Shown: positions 30,363-38,972 of the stretch, in pieces
Position numbering within the stretch: position 1 is the stretch's first letter
Layout: every line of letters begins with the position of its first letter
Assembly: GCA_017465885.1 (NCBI GenBank)
Contig: JAFTVG010000031.1
Coordinates: 1 to 64,000 of the forward strand
Reading direction: 5' to 3'
From: Clostridia bacterium
GTDB taxonomy: Bacteria; Bacillota; Clostridia; Oscillospirales; CAG-272
Length of the DNA: 64,000 nucleotides
Translations under genes and position numbers: made by a program
The notes under the pieces: generated by a model
What the model saw: the letters and a program-made list of their open reading frames with translations, nothing else
Told to the model about the DNA's origin: nothing
Database searches by the model: none

Positions 30363-32072
30363 TTATCCGTTTTCACGGTTTTTCTGTCCGTCCTTCAACA
30401 GCTCCTCTGCGCCGTCAAGGATGGCTTTCGTAATATTGATGCCTCCCATAATACGGGCAAGCTCGTTTATTCTCTGCTCATCGTCCAGCTTCTTGACCTC
30501 CGTGCGGTTTCTGCCATCTACCTCATTCTTGCTGATCTTGAAATGACTGTGACCGCAGGCGGCAACCTGAGCCGAGTGGGTGATGCAAAAGACCTGGGTG
30601 TACCCGCCGATCTGCCGCAGCTTGATGCCGATCTTCTGAGAGGTCTTGCCCGAGATACCGGTATCGATCTCGTCAAAGACCAGCGAGGGGGTGGACTCCT
30701 TGTCGGCAAGTGCCACCTTCAAGCCAAGCATAATACGGGAAAGCTCGCCGCCCGAGGCGATCTCCGAAAGCGGCTTCGGCTTTTCTCCCGGATTGGTGAC
30801 GATCATAAAAGCCACCTCGTCATATCCGCTTGCACTGAGCTTTGGGGAACCCTTGTCGGTCAGCATCTGACCGATGTCAATGCTGAATTCCACCTTTTCA
30901 AGGTCAAGATAGCGTACCTGTTCGTTTACCGCCCTTTCAAGCTGTCCCGCTCCCGATCTGCGCATTTCGGACAGGATCGATGCCTGCTTGCGCGCCGCCA
31001 TCACCGCTTCCTCAAGCTCGTCCTTCAGCTCGGCAATCTGCCGCTCCCTCTCGGCGTATTCGGCAAGCTTTTGCTTTGCCTGCTCCTCGTAGGCGATCAC
31101 TTGGGAAAGCTCCCCGCCGTACTTCTTTTTCAACGCCTTGATCAGATCCAAGCGATCCTCGATGCGGTTTAATTCCTCGGTGGGATTGTCGGTGCACAGC
31201 TCGCAAACGCTGTACGCTCCTCTTGCAATCTCCTCAAGCTCCAGCTTGCAGGCTGTCAGTCGTGCGATATACTCTTCGCTCTCGGGCAAAGCCTCTGAAA
31301 GCTGCTCAAGCGCCGTGGAGGCGATCTCGATCAGATCTCCTGCCGATCCGCCTTTTTCGTTTTTATAAAGAGCCCTGTAAACGATGCGCGACTGCTTTGC
31401 CAGCTTTTGCGCATCTCTGACCACCTTTTTGCGGTTTTCAAGCTCTTCGTCCTCTCCTTCCTTCAGCTTTGCCTCGGAGATCTCCTTAATGGCGGTCTTC
31501 AAGCTCTTTACCGTTTGATCCTTCTGCCCTTCTTCCTTGATCAGAGCGGAAAGACGGCTCTTTAAGCTGATAGAACGGGTATATTCTTCCTTATAGCGGG
31601 CGATCTGCTCCTCGTTTCCGCAAAAGCGGTCAAGAAGGGTGATGTGCGTTTCGCTTTTCAAAAGGGTCTGGGTATCATGCTGACCGTGTATGCCCAGCAG
31701 GATCTGTCCTGCCGCCTTCAGCTTGCCCAAAGGCACCGCTCTGCCATTGATCTTGCATCCGTTCTTGCCTTCCGCGGTCAGACTTCTTAAAAGAAGCAGC
31801 TCGCCGTTTTCGTCGGGCGTGATGCCCTCCTCCTCCAGCCGCCTCAGGCTGTATGGGTCGATGTCGCAAAACAGCCCTTCTACCAGCGCCTCTTTTTCAC
31901 CGCTTCTGATCAGATCCTTGTCGGTCTTGGCTCCGAGAAGCATCCTCACCGATCCGATGATGATGGATTTGCCCGCGCCCGTTTCGCCCGTGAGCACGGT
32001 AAATCCCGTTGAAAAATCCAGGTCAAGCTGTTTGATAACCGCTATGTTTTCTATGTGTAACGCCGAGAGCAC
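30363..32072 (-). CDS. recN: DNA repair protein RecN
   Basis: This 569-residue SMC-like ATPase acts early in double-strand-break repair. It has Walker A GETGAGKSIIIG (~30-41), long coiled-coil arms (about residues 150-400), the ABC signature ASGGELSRIMLGLK and Walker B PSLVFDEIDTGISG. It follows argR by 36 bases in the conserved Bacillota order ispA-tlyA-nadK-argR-recN, suggesting one operon. Confidence 0.96.
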   Translation of the reverse strand: MLSALHIENIAVIKQLDLDFSTGFTVLTGETGAGKSIIIGSVRMLLGAKTDKDLIRSGEKEALVEGLFCDIDPYSLRRLEEEGITPDENGELLLLRSLTAEGKNGCKINGRAVPLGKLKAAGQILLGIHGQHDTQTLLKSETHITLLDRFCGNEEQIARYKEEYTRSISLKSRLSALIKEEGQKDQTVKSLKTAIKEISEAKLKEGEDEELENRKKVVRDAQKLAKQSRIVYRALYKNEKGGSAGDLIEIASTALEQLSEALPESEEYIARLTACKLELEEIARGAYSVCELCTDNPTEELNRIEDRLDLIKALKKKYGGELSQVIAYEEQAKQKLAEYAERERQIAELKDELEEAVMAARKQASILSEMRRSGAGQLERAVNEQVRYLDLEKVEFSIDIGQMLTDKGSPKLSASGYDEVAFMIVTNPGEKPKPLSEIASGGELSRIMLGLKVALADKESTPSLVFDEIDTGISGKTSQKIGIKLRQIGGYTQVFCITHSAQVAACGHSHFKISKNEVDGRNRTEVKKLDDEQRINELARIMGGINITKAILDGAEELLKDGQKNRENG

Positions 32073-32108
32073 CGTCTCACCCCGCTTTCTCTTCGATATA
32101 TTCCAAGC

Positions 32109-32564
32109 TCATCTGCCTGCGATGATGGTGGAGATCTTGCTTTCGATCAGCTCGCCTGCCACCTCGTCGGAAACGGCTACGAAAATGGTATCGTCTCCTG
32201 CAATGGTGCCGTAAATGCAGTTCATCTGCAAAGAGTCCACCGCCGCTGCCGCCGCCATTGCCATACCGTTATAGGTCCTGACCACCACCAGATTGCCCGC
32301 ACGCTTCACCGAAACCACCGTTTCCCGCAGGATGGTGTGGAATTTGGCGTTGGGCTTGCCCTCCTCAATAATGGAGGAGGCATATTTGTAATGTCCGCCG
32401 TCGGTGGCGATCTTGATGAGCTTCAGCTCCTTGATGTCTCGGGACACCGTTGCCTGCGTCGCCTTGAAGCCTAACGCCTTTAAGCGGGCAATCAGCTCCT
32501 CCTGCGTTTCCACGTCGTGGTCGGTGATGATCTCTAAGATCTGCTTTTGTCTGCTGTTTTTCAT
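32109..32564 (-). CDS. argR: Arginine repressor
   Basis: The 151-residue protein has an N-terminal winged helix (QKQILEIITDHDVETQEEL, ATQATVSRDIKELKLIKI) and a C-terminal arginine-binding hexamerisation domain containing GTIAGDDTIFVAV. It represses arginine biosynthesis and activates catabolism with arginine as corepressor. No arg genes are in the window; the position between nadK and recN is the usual one in Bacillota. Confidence 0.95.
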   Translation of the reverse strand: MKNSRQKQILEIITDHDVETQEELIARLKALGFKATQATVSRDIKELKLIKIATDGGHYKYASSIIEEGKPNAKFHTILRETVVSVKRAGNLVVVRTYNGMAMAAAAAVDSLQMNCIYGTIAGDDTIFVAVSDEVAGELIESKISTIIAGR

Positions 32565-32600
32565 ATAGTGCTTCGGGGCTGTTTGCCCGTCCTTTCTTTG

Positions 32601-33407
32601 TCAGTTCATCATTTTTGCCCGCAGGGTATCGTAAAAGCCCTTGTCGGTCAATCTGACGAAGCGTGCTCCATAGGGGCTTTGCTCCACCGTCAGCTCCCTT
32701 CCCGCCTCTAAGATCCGCTCTCTGCACCCGTCAAGGGCGCAAAGCATACTGCGGGAAAGCCTGTCCGTATTTTTGATCCTCAGAACGCTGTTTGAAGAAA
32801 AGATCAGCGGTCTTGCGGTGAAGGAATGGGCGCATACGGGGGTCAGACAGAAGCAGGAAAGCGAGGGATCCACCACACTTCCCCCTGCAGAAAGCGAATA
32901 AGCGGTGGAGCCTGTGGGAGTTGCCACGATCATCCCATCACATCTGTAATTGCCCACGCTTCGGTCGTTGCAAAAGACCTCTGTTTCCACGACACCCGCC
33001 ACTCCGTTTTTAGATACCACCAGATCGTTTAGAGCGTAGCCCGTCTCCCCTTCAAGGGTAACCTTCAGCATCATCCGCTCCTCCACGGTATAGTCGCCCG
33101 AAAGCACTCTGTCGATGAGCAGAAAATCCAACCGATCCATCTCCGCAAGATAGCCCAGATGCCCGTAATTGACGCCTAAAATAGGAGTGCCATATGCCGC
33201 CGCCCGCTCTGCCGCGTGAATGATGGCGCCGTCTCCTCCAAGCACAAAGGCAAGATCGGCTTTATAGGGTGCCTCATCCTCGCATCCGCAGCAAAAGGGC
33301 TCGTAAAGGGTGGCGTCCGCTCCGCGGAAGCGCAGATACTCCATCAGCTCACCCGCGGCTCTTTTGTCCTTTTCCTCTATTCTGCCCAAGATCACCGCTA
33401 TTTTCAT
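32601..33407 (-). CDS. nadK: NAD kinase
   Basis: The 268-residue cytosolic enzyme phosphorylates NAD to NADP. FVLGGDGAIIHAAERAA is the GGDG motif; NYGHLGYLAEMD and GMIVATPTGSTAYSLSAGGSVV complete the active site. It sits between tlyA and argR with gaps of about 36 bases, in the standard order. Confidence 0.95.
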   Translation of the reverse strand: MKIAVILGRIEEKDKRAAGELMEYLRFRGADATLYEPFCCGCEDEAPYKADLAFVLGGDGAIIHAAERAAAYGTPILGVNYGHLGYLAEMDRLDFLLIDRVLSGDYTVEERMMLKVTLEGETGYALNDLVVSKNGVAGVVETEVFCNDRSVGNYRCDGMIVATPTGSTAYSLSAGGSVVDPSLSCFCLTPVCAHSFTARPLIFSSNSVLRIKNTDRLSRSMLCALDGCRERILEAGRELTVEQSPYGARFVRLTDKGFYDTLRAKMMN

Positions 33408-33443
33408 CGGCGGATCCTCCCATACTCGCCAAGCCTCTTCCGC

Positions 33444-34223
33444 TCAGCGGTCGTTATCGTATACAACGGCATGGATCTTCTTCTCATCCACACCTTTTTG
33501 CCCTTCCAGTCTGAAAAGAGCGATGTATTCTCTGTTGCCGTCTCCCCCCTCGATGGGCGAGCGGCAAAGATCCTCCATCAAAAAGCCTGTCTGCTCTGCC
33601 TTTTGCTGTAATTCTCCGATCACCCGCAGGTGATCCTTTAAATCGGTCACGATCCCCTTTTTGGACAGCGCCGCTCTGCCCGCCTCAAATTGGGGCTTGA
33701 TAAGTGATAAGAAGGGCGCGCCCTCCTTCATCACACTCTTCAGCGGTTCATAGATCAGACTTTGCGAAATGAAGGACAGATCGGAAACGGCAAGCTCCAC
33801 CTGCTCGGGCAGGGTGTCGGCGCAAAGATCTCTTGCGTTAAACTGCTCGATAGAAACGACCCGCGGATCGCTTTTTAAGGTGGGGTGAAGCTGGTCTCTT
33901 CCCACGTCAAGGGCGTAGACCTTTTTGGCGCCCTGCTCCAAAAGGCAATGGGTAAATCCTCCCGTAGAGGCACCCACGTCAAGGCAGGTCAAGCCTGCAG
34001 GATCAAAAGCAAAGGCGCGAAGCGCCCCCAAAAGCTTCAACCCTCCTCTGCTGACATAGGGAAAGGCGAGCCCCAGCAGCTCCACTTCCTTCCCTTCCAC
34101 CTCGAGAGAGGGCTTTGATGCGGGGGTGCCGTTTACAAGCACCAGCCCCTCCTTGATGCAATATACCGCCTTTTGTCTTGAGGGAACAAGCCCCCTCGTT
34201 ACAAGGTATTGGTCAAGGCGCAT
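33444..34223 (-). CDS. tlyA: TlyA-family rRNA 2'-O-methyltransferase
   Basis: The 259-residue protein combines an N-terminal S4 RNA-binding domain (MRLDQYLVTRGLVPSRQKA) with an FtsJ-like methyltransferase domain (SAM motif CLDVGASTGGFTHCLLEQGA at ~84-103). Family members methylate 16S and/or 23S rRNA in actinobacteria; names such as hemolysin TlyA are historical. It starts 1 base after the stop of ispA, so translation is coupled. Confidence 0.93.
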   Translation of the reverse strand: MRLDQYLVTRGLVPSRQKAVYCIKEGLVLVNGTPASKPSLEVEGKEVELLGLAFPYVSRGGLKLLGALRAFAFDPAGLTCLDVGASTGGFTHCLLEQGAKKVYALDVGRDQLHPTLKSDPRVVSIEQFNARDLCADTLPEQVELAVSDLSFISQSLIYEPLKSVMKEGAPFLSLIKPQFEAGRAALSKKGIVTDLKDHLRVIGELQQKAEQTGFLMEDLCRSPIEGGDGNREYIALFRLEGQKGVDEKKIHAVVYDNDR

Positions 34224-34224
34224 C

Positions 34225-35103
34225 TTACTTCTTTCTCGTCAGAGAACGCAAAGCAAATTCCACAAGATATTCGCTTCCCTCGTAGTCCTTGACAGCATCT
34301 ACCGCCTCGTTGATGAGCGTCTCCGCCTTGTCAAAGGCGCCGTCCCTTCCAAGCAGGGTCACGTAGGTGGTCTTTCTGTTCTTCACGTCACTCAGTGCAT
34401 TCTTACCAAGGTCGCGGGTGGACACCGAAACGTCCAAAATATCATCCACGATCTGGAATGCCGCACCGAAATTCTTTGCATAGACGCGGGCGGCGGCGAC
34501 TGCCTTTTCATCCGCCCCTGCCGCAATGCATCCAAGCTCACAAGCCGCCAGGAGCAGGTCACCCGTCTTTTTGCCGTTGATTCTGTCAAGATCCTCGGTG
34601 CCCACCGGCATATCCTCGTTGCGGATGTCCTCGTCCTGTCCGCCGACCATACCCAGATACCCGCTCTTGTTTGCCAGAAGCGCCACTGCACGGGCGTTCT
34701 GCTCTGCACTTAAAGCTGTATTGCCCGCGATCAAGGCAAACGCCTCGGTAAGCAGTGCATCCCCTGCCAGCATCGCGATGGCTTCGCCGTACACTCTGTG
34801 GTTGGTGGGTCTGCCGCGGCGCAGATCGTCGTTATCCATACAGGGCAGATCGTCATGAATGAGTGAATAGGTATGCACGCATTCCACGGCACAAGCATAA
34901 GGAAGCGCCTGCTCCTCGCCGCCGCCGAAAAGCTTACAGAATTCCAGCGTCAGATGGGGACGAACTCTCTTGCCCGGTGCCAAAAGCGAATAGCGCATGC
35001 TCTTGATCAGATCCGAATTCCCGTGAACTGCAGGATAACGGCGGTCAAACTCCTCCATGATCAATTGTGCGTGCTTCTCAAGTCTTACGTCTTTTTCCGA
35101 CAT
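34225..35103 (-). CDS. ispA: Farnesyl diphosphate synthase (polyprenyl synthetase)
   Basis: The 292-residue prenyl transferase condenses IPP with DMAPP and GPP. Both aspartate-rich motifs are present: HDDLPCMDND (~87) and VDDILDV (~219). The two residues before the first motif are Ile-His, while chain length is set mainly upstream (CVHTYSLIH), consistent with FPP. It is the first gene of the ispA-tlyA-nadK-argR-recN run; the usual partners xseA, xseB and dxs are not adjacent. A good promoter lies upstream. Confidence 0.92.
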   Translation of the reverse strand: MSEKDVRLEKHAQLIMEEFDRRYPAVHGNSDLIKSMRYSLLAPGKRVRPHLTLEFCKLFGGGEEQALPYACAVECVHTYSLIHDDLPCMDNDDLRRGRPTNHRVYGEAIAMLAGDALLTEAFALIAGNTALSAEQNARAVALLANKSGYLGMVGGQDEDIRNEDMPVGTEDLDRINGKKTGDLLLAACELGCIAAGADEKAVAAARVYAKNFGAAFQIVDDILDVSVSTRDLGKNALSDVKNRKTTYVTLLGRDGAFDKAETLINEAVDAVKDYEGSEYLVEFALRSLTRKK

Positions 35104-35170
35104 CTCTAATCCTCCCTACGGATATGATTTATATACGGGGCGCAAACTACCCCTTATAATTTCTCTATAC

Positions 35171-35199
35171 ATTATACATAATATTTGCATAAAAGTCAA
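35171..35199 (-). promoter_or_regulatory. Promoter of the ispA-recN operon
   Basis: TTGACT (35199-35194) and TATAAT (35176-35171) on the minus strand, spacer 17. Nothing else is evident between here and the divergent promoter at 35325. Confidence 0.82.
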
Positions 35200-35324
35200 C
35201 ACCAAAGCGTCATTTCCACCCCTTTAAAAGAGTGAATTTTCTGTGTCTTTTCATCCCTGTCCGCCAACCGGCAAAAAGCAGAAAAAAAGGGGGATGAAGA
35301 AACGAAAAAACTCTTCTTTCCCTC

Positions 35325-35353
35325 TTGAAAAAAGGCGCAGGATGTAGTATAAT
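35325..35353 (+). promoter_or_regulatory. Promoter of the 143-residue membrane protein gene
   Basis: TTGAAA and TATAAT with a 17-base spacer, 32 bases before the ATG. Confidence 0.82.
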
Positions 35354-35385
35354 AGCAGAAACGCAAAAACAAACGAGGTCTTAAA

Positions 35386-35817
35386 ATGAAAAAAGGTTCT
35401 GCCGCACTTTCATTCTTTCTTTCAAAATTTCTTCTGCCTGCCACGGGGCTCTTTACCCTGCTGACCCTTGCCTTTTCTCTGTCCTTTAACACCAGAGGAC
35501 TGACCAGAGAAAAGATCTGGGTCATTGCCTTTCTTGCATTCGGCATTGCGGCGGCAAATCTGATCTGCTACATCAAAAAATTCAGCTTATATTTCAAGGT
35601 ATCCACCCACTTTATCGCTCTTTGCGGCGTGCTGATCGCCACCATGTATCTGACCGGATATATGAAGACGGGATCTTGGGTGGTGGTACTGGTGGGCTTC
35701 GTTCTGCTCTATGCGCTGATCTGCCCCATCTTCATCATCAGGGAGCTAAGAAAGCAGAAAAAGGAAAAAACGCAGAAGAGCTACACCTCCCTTTACGACC
35801 ACATTGAAAAAAAATAA
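35386..35817 (+). CDS. Four-helix membrane protein (DUF3021-like shape)
   Basis: This 143-residue protein has four hydrophobic helices (about residues 10-33, 45-62, 75-92 and 97-118) and a lysine-rich cytosolic tail. Size and topology resemble DUF3021-type proteins, but I see no diagnostic motif. Start ATG follows a weak GAGGTC site. It stands alone between a divergent promoter region and a bidirectional terminator. Function unknown. Confidence 0.75.
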   Translation: MKKGSAALSFFLSKFLLPATGLFTLLTLAFSLSFNTRGLTREKIWVIAFLAFGIAAANLICYIKKFSLYFKVSTHFIALCGVLIATMYLTGYMKTGSWVVVLVGFVLLYALICPIFIIRELRKQKKEKTQKSYTSLYDHIEKK

Positions 35818-35835
35818 GCACGAAACAACAAAATG

Positions 35836-35876
35836 AAAAGATCCGTTTCCGGAACGACACCGGAGACGGATCTTTT
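35836..35876. terminator. Bidirectional terminator between convergent genes
   Basis: AAAAGATCCGTTTCCGG and CCGGAGACGGATCTTTT form a long stem with one mismatch and A/T flanks. It serves the plus-strand membrane protein gene and the minus-strand met operon. Confidence 0.9.
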
Positions 35877-35896
35877 GTTATTTGTTTTTTTGCCGA

Positions 35897-36607
35897 TCAT
35901 TTCAAACGCTTATCCAGCTTCACCGCAAGCTTGGTACCAATGGACTGGAAGACCTGGACCATGACGATCAGCAGGATCACCGCGATGACCATGGTGGGGA
36001 ATTTGTAGCGGTAGTAGCCGTAATCGATGGCGATCTTACCAAGACCTCCGCCGCCAATGGCGCCGCTCATTGCCGAATACCCGAGAATGGTGGTCAAAGC
36101 GATGGTGACGTTGGAGATCAGCGAGGGAACGCTTTCGGGCAGCATCACCTTGACGATGATCTGCAGGGGCGAAGCACCCATACTCTGCGCCGCCTCGATG
36201 ATGTTGGGATTCACCTCACGAAGAGATCCTTCCACAAGTCGTGCGATAAAGGGGAATGCCGCAAAAACGAGGGGCACCACCGTTGCCATCGTGCCCACAG
36301 ACGTGCCCACGATCATTCTGGAAATGGGAATGACCATGATCATCAGAATGAGGAAAGGGACCGAGCGAAGCAGGTTGATGAGGACGTTGAGGGTCGCCAT
36401 TACGGGACGAGGAAGGGGCAACACGCCGTTTTTGTCGCCTGCAACCAGCAAAACGCCCAAAGGCAGTCCGATGACAAGTGCAAAAAAGGTAGAAAGCAGG
36501 GTGACGTAAAAGGTCTCCCAGATGGCAAGAGGAATGCCGTTGGGGTCAAGGAGGATCTCAAGGGCTTCCTTCCATTTCTCAAGGTCAAAAAGCGAATCGT
36601 AATTCAT
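35897..36607 (-). CDS. metI: Methionine ABC transporter permease
   Basis: The 236-residue membrane subunit of the MetNIQ importer has five to six hydrophobic segments and the EAA-type loop with EAAQSMGASPLQIIVKVMLPES, which contacts the ATPase. It follows metN by 3 bases and ends the operon. Together with MetN and MetQ it imports methionine. Confidence 0.93.
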   Translation of the reverse strand: MNYDSLFDLEKWKEALEILLDPNGIPLAIWETFYVTLLSTFFALVIGLPLGVLLVAGDKNGVLPLPRPVMATLNVLINLLRSVPFLILMIMVIPISRMIVGTSVGTMATVVPLVFAAFPFIARLVEGSLREVNPNIIEAAQSMGASPLQIIVKVMLPESVPSLISNVTIALTTILGYSAMSGAIGGGGLGKIAIDYGYYRYKFPTMVIAVILLIVMVQVFQSIGTKLAVKLDKRLK

Positions 36608-36610
36608 TCC

Positions 36611-37609
36611 TCACACCTCCTCCACGATCACGTCCGAAACGCCCTGCAGATACTCCAGAGCTTGCATATACTTCTCTTCTCCGCCGGGCACGCCCAAAAG
36701 CATGGTGCCGTACACCTTATCGTCCACGCATCTGGTGGTTGCCGACAGGATGTTGGTCAAGATCTTCTTTTCTGCCGCCATGGTGGCGATCAACGGAGTT
36801 CCCGCAGAGTGGGCACCGTTGAAGATCAGGCGGATGCGCTTTTCATTTGCCGGGTTGGAGACCATTTCGTCTGCGCCGTTGGGGAAGACAAGACGTCTTG
36901 CCGCCGCAGACTTCGGACTTGAGAAGACGGTGCCCACAAGTCCTTCCTCCGCAACCTCGCCGCCGTCAAGAATGGCGACCTTATTGCAGATCTCCTGCAC
37001 CACGCTCATCTGGTGGGTGATGACCACCACGGTAATGCCTAATTTTTTATTGATATCCTTGATCAACTCAAGGATGGAGTGGGTGGTATTGGGGTCAAGG
37101 GCAGAGGTCGCCTCATCGCAAAGCAGGACCTTGGGGTTGGTTGCCAGCGCTCTTGCAATGGCAACTCTTTGCTGTTGGCCTCCCGAAAGCTGTGCGGGAT
37201 ATGCCTTTGCCTTGTCGGGCAGTCCCACCAGCTCCAAAAGCTCCATCGCCTTTTTCTTAGCGTCGGCAGACTTCATTCCCGCCAGCTCCATGGGGAAGCA
37301 AACGTTCTTTAAGCAGTTTCTCTGCATCAGCAGGTTGAAGCCCTGAAAGATCATGGTGATCTCTCTTCTTGCTTCTCTGAGCCCCTTTGCCGACAGCGAG
37401 CCCATGTCCTTTCCGTCGATGATCACGCTTCCTTCGCTCGGTCTTTCAAGCATATTGATGCAACGCACCAGCGTGCTCTTTCCCGCACCGCTCATACCGA
37501 TGATACCGTAGATATCGCCGTCCTCAATGGTGAGATCAATATTCTTCAGTGCCTCCACCTTGCCGCCGGCGGTCTGAAAGGTTTTTGACAGTTTTACGAT
37601 TTCGATCAT
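36611..37609 (-). CDS. metN: Methionine ABC transporter ATP-binding subunit
   Basis: The 332-residue ATPase has Walker A GMSGAGKS (~38-45), signature LSGGQQQRVAIARAL, Walker B VLLCDEATSALDP and a C-terminal NIL/ACT-like domain (from ~250) that in this family senses methionine and inhibits transport. The segment QTAGGKVEALKNIDL near the N-terminus is typical of MetN. It lies between metQ and metI. Confidence 0.94.
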   Translation of the reverse strand: MIEIVKLSKTFQTAGGKVEALKNIDLTIEDGDIYGIIGMSGAGKSTLVRCINMLERPSEGSVIIDGKDMGSLSAKGLREARREITMIFQGFNLLMQRNCLKNVCFPMELAGMKSADAKKKAMELLELVGLPDKAKAYPAQLSGGQQQRVAIARALATNPKVLLCDEATSALDPNTTHSILELIKDINKKLGITVVVITHQMSVVQEICNKVAILDGGEVAEEGLVGTVFSSPKSAAARRLVFPNGADEMVSNPANEKRIRLIFNGAHSAGTPLIATMAAEKKILTNILSATTRCVDDKVYGTMLLGVPGGEEKYMQALEYLQGVSDVIVEEV

Positions 37610-37653
37610 TTCTTTTGCCTTTCTTCCCTTTCGGGAAAAATCAGAAGGTTTTC

Positions 37654-37693
37654 AAAAAACAGACAAGCACGGGTCGCCTTCCGGCAACCCGTG
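37654..37693 (-). terminator. Partial terminator between metQ and metN
   Basis: Minus-strand hairpin CACGGGTTGCC-GGAA-GGCGACCCGTG followed after ~8 bases by TTTTTTG. Its place between the binding-protein gene and the ATPase gene fits the usual tuning that makes more MetQ than MetN/MetI. Confidence 0.65.
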
Positions 37694-37708
37694 TCGTGCA
37701 AATCGATA

Positions 37709-38569
37709 TTACTTCAGCTCAGCCAGAGTCTTGCCCTCTGCACCGTAAAGACCCATAGGCTCAACGTGTACGCCAAGGATGTTTACGATGTGGGTATTGT
37801 TCTGTGCATTGAAGTCGTCCAGATAAGGAACGTGCTGGAAGTAGTTGCAGTCTACGTCGCCGTTTTCAACAACCAGGTTGGGCTGAACGTAGTCGGTGAA
37901 CTCTCTGATCTCCAGGGTGATGTTCTTTGCTGCAAGGATGGTCTTTGCAATGGCAAGGATCTCAGCGTGGGGAGTGGGGGATGCTGCAACGGAGATCTTG
38001 GTGCCTGCCAGTGCCTCGTAGTCGATGGCTGCATCGTAGCCGTCGCCGGGGTTTTCAACAACGCTTACAACAGATCCGCCGTAGGTGTTCTTGATGTAGT
38101 CGGCAACCTGCTGGCTCTTTAAAGCTGCAGCAAGAGCCTGGAACTTGGGAGCGGTCTCGTTGCCTTCCTTTACGCACAGGATGTTTACGTATGCAGATGC
38201 CGAGCCCTCCAGAGCCAGAGCGTCCTCAGCGGGGTTCAGCTCTGCCTGAACTGCAAAGTTGGTGTTGATCACTGCATAGTCGATCTTGGGGTCTTCAAGA
38301 GCCTGGGGCAGCTGAGCAGCTTCCATTTCCTTGAACTCGATGTTCTTGGGGTTGGAGGTGATATCGCGGATGGTAGCGGTGATGCCTGCTGCGTCGTCCA
38401 GCTCGATGATGCCCTGAGCTTCCAGCAGAAGAAGTGCTCTTGCTTCGTTGGTGGTGTCGTTGGGGATGGCGATCACGATCTTACCGTCGTCGCCGTTGCA
38501 GGATGCGAATACTACGAGAGAGGTGAGCAGTACTGCCAGCACTGCAAGGATGGATACGATTCTTTTCAT
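37709..38569 (-). CDS. metQ: Methionine-binding lipoprotein MetQ
   Basis: This 286-residue lipoprotein (lipobox VFASC, Cys ~24) belongs to the NlpA/MetQ family. It has IAIPNDTTNEARALLLLEAQG near the N-terminus, the DYAVINTNFAVQAELNP segment, and FTDYVQPNLVVENGDVDCNYFQHVPYLD with the sequence repeated in reverse domain order. Compared with canonical members, blocks such as the C-terminal VTPHAEILAI and YVQPN appear late and others early, so see the finding on apparent domain order. It binds methionine outside the cell and hands it to MetI. AAGGAGAAAC precedes the ATG. Its long leader carries a methionine-rich peptide and terminator. Confidence 0.9.
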   Translation of the reverse strand: MKRIVSILAVLAVLLTSLVVFASCNGDDGKIVIAIPNDTTNEARALLLLEAQGIIELDDAAGITATIRDITSNPKNIEFKEMEAAQLPQALEDPKIDYAVINTNFAVQAELNPAEDALALEGSASAYVNILCVKEGNETAPKFQALAAALKSQQVADYIKNTYGGSVVSVVENPGDGYDAAIDYEALAGTKISVAASPTPHAEILAIAKTILAAKNITLEIREFTDYVQPNLVVENGDVDCNYFQHVPYLDDFNAQNNTHIVNILGVHVEPMGLYGAEGKTLAELK

Positions 38570-38680
38570 GGTTTGGTTTCTCCTTAAAATTTTAAATGTG
38601 AAATGTGTTTGAATGTGTGATTTGTTTTGATCGCGGCTGCGCCGCGGGTATAAAGCGTTTTCTATGTAGGGTACGAAGGC
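38570..38680 (-). other. Untranslated region before metQ
   Basis: On the minus strand this region contains a CGCGGC-GCA-GCCGCG hairpin (about 38632-38647), then an A/C-rich single-stranded stretch and the metQ ribosome binding site AAGGAG. No SAM riboswitch core is seen here. Confidence 0.5.
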
Positions 38681-38737
38681 TCACATTCGCGACCACAAGC
38701 AAGTGACGCCTCTGACCTTGGAAACGGAGAACTTCAT
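38681..38737 (-). CDS. 18-residue peptide between the attenuator and metQ
   Basis: ATG at 38737 follows a very strong GAAGGAGG site and reads MKFSVSKVRGVTCLWSRM, ending in TGA. It lies after the leader terminator, so it is translated only from transcripts that read through. It may be a second leader, a translational regulator of the downstream mRNA or a free peptide. It has one cysteine, one tryptophan and four basic residues and shows no export signal. It is too short to classify; the ribosome binding site is the main evidence. Confidence 0.45.
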   Translation of the reverse strand: MKFSVSKVRGVTCLWSRM

Positions 38738-38777
38738 TTGTGTTCCTCCTTCTTTCAGTTTGCATTTTCGGTTACGG

Positions 38778-38806
38778 AAAAAAAAACGGGAAGCCCGCGG
38801 GCTTCC
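38778..38806 (-). terminator. Leader terminator of the methionine transport operon
   Basis: On the minus strand the 18-base palindrome GGAAGCCCGCGGGCTTCC is followed by C, G-rich junction and nine T residues: a strong intrinsic terminator placed 41 bases after the leader peptide stop and before metQ. Parts of the leader (CGGGC in codons 27-29) can pair with GCCCG in its left arm, so an alternative antiterminator fold is possible. Confidence 0.88.
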
Positions 38807-38846
38807 TTCAAATAACCGGGATCAGAATAAACTGATCAACGTTTTT

Positions 38847-38942
38847 TCAGGATAAGTGCCCGGGAAAAACAGCGCAGGAAAGCATGCACATGGGACGCAT
38901 GTACATCATATTCATGGACATCTCGATGCGTACGTTTTTCAT
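38847..38942 (-). CDS. Methionine-rich leader peptide of the metQNI operon
   Basis: The 31-codon ORF begins MKNVRIEMSMNMMYMRPM, continues CMLSC and ends in TGA. Eight of 31 residues are Met, with seven Met codons among codons 8-20. It has a good AAAGGAG site 8 bases upstream, lies about 25 bases from the predicted transcription start and is followed by a strong terminator. This is the classic design of a ribosome-mediated transcription attenuator sensing charged tRNA-Met. The operon behind it encodes a methionine importer, which fits. The peptide itself is not expected to have another role. Confidence 0.8.
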   Translation of the reverse strand: MKNVRIEMSMNMMYMRPMCMLSCAVFPGHLS

Positions 38943-38972
38943 ATCGGCACTCCTTTCAAAAACTATGGGCAT

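Noticed and set aside
35882-36922. Plus-strand open frame opposite metI and metN
   Set aside because: Antisense shadow rich in His, Asp and Arg without start signals; the opposite strand encodes clear MetI and MetN motifs.
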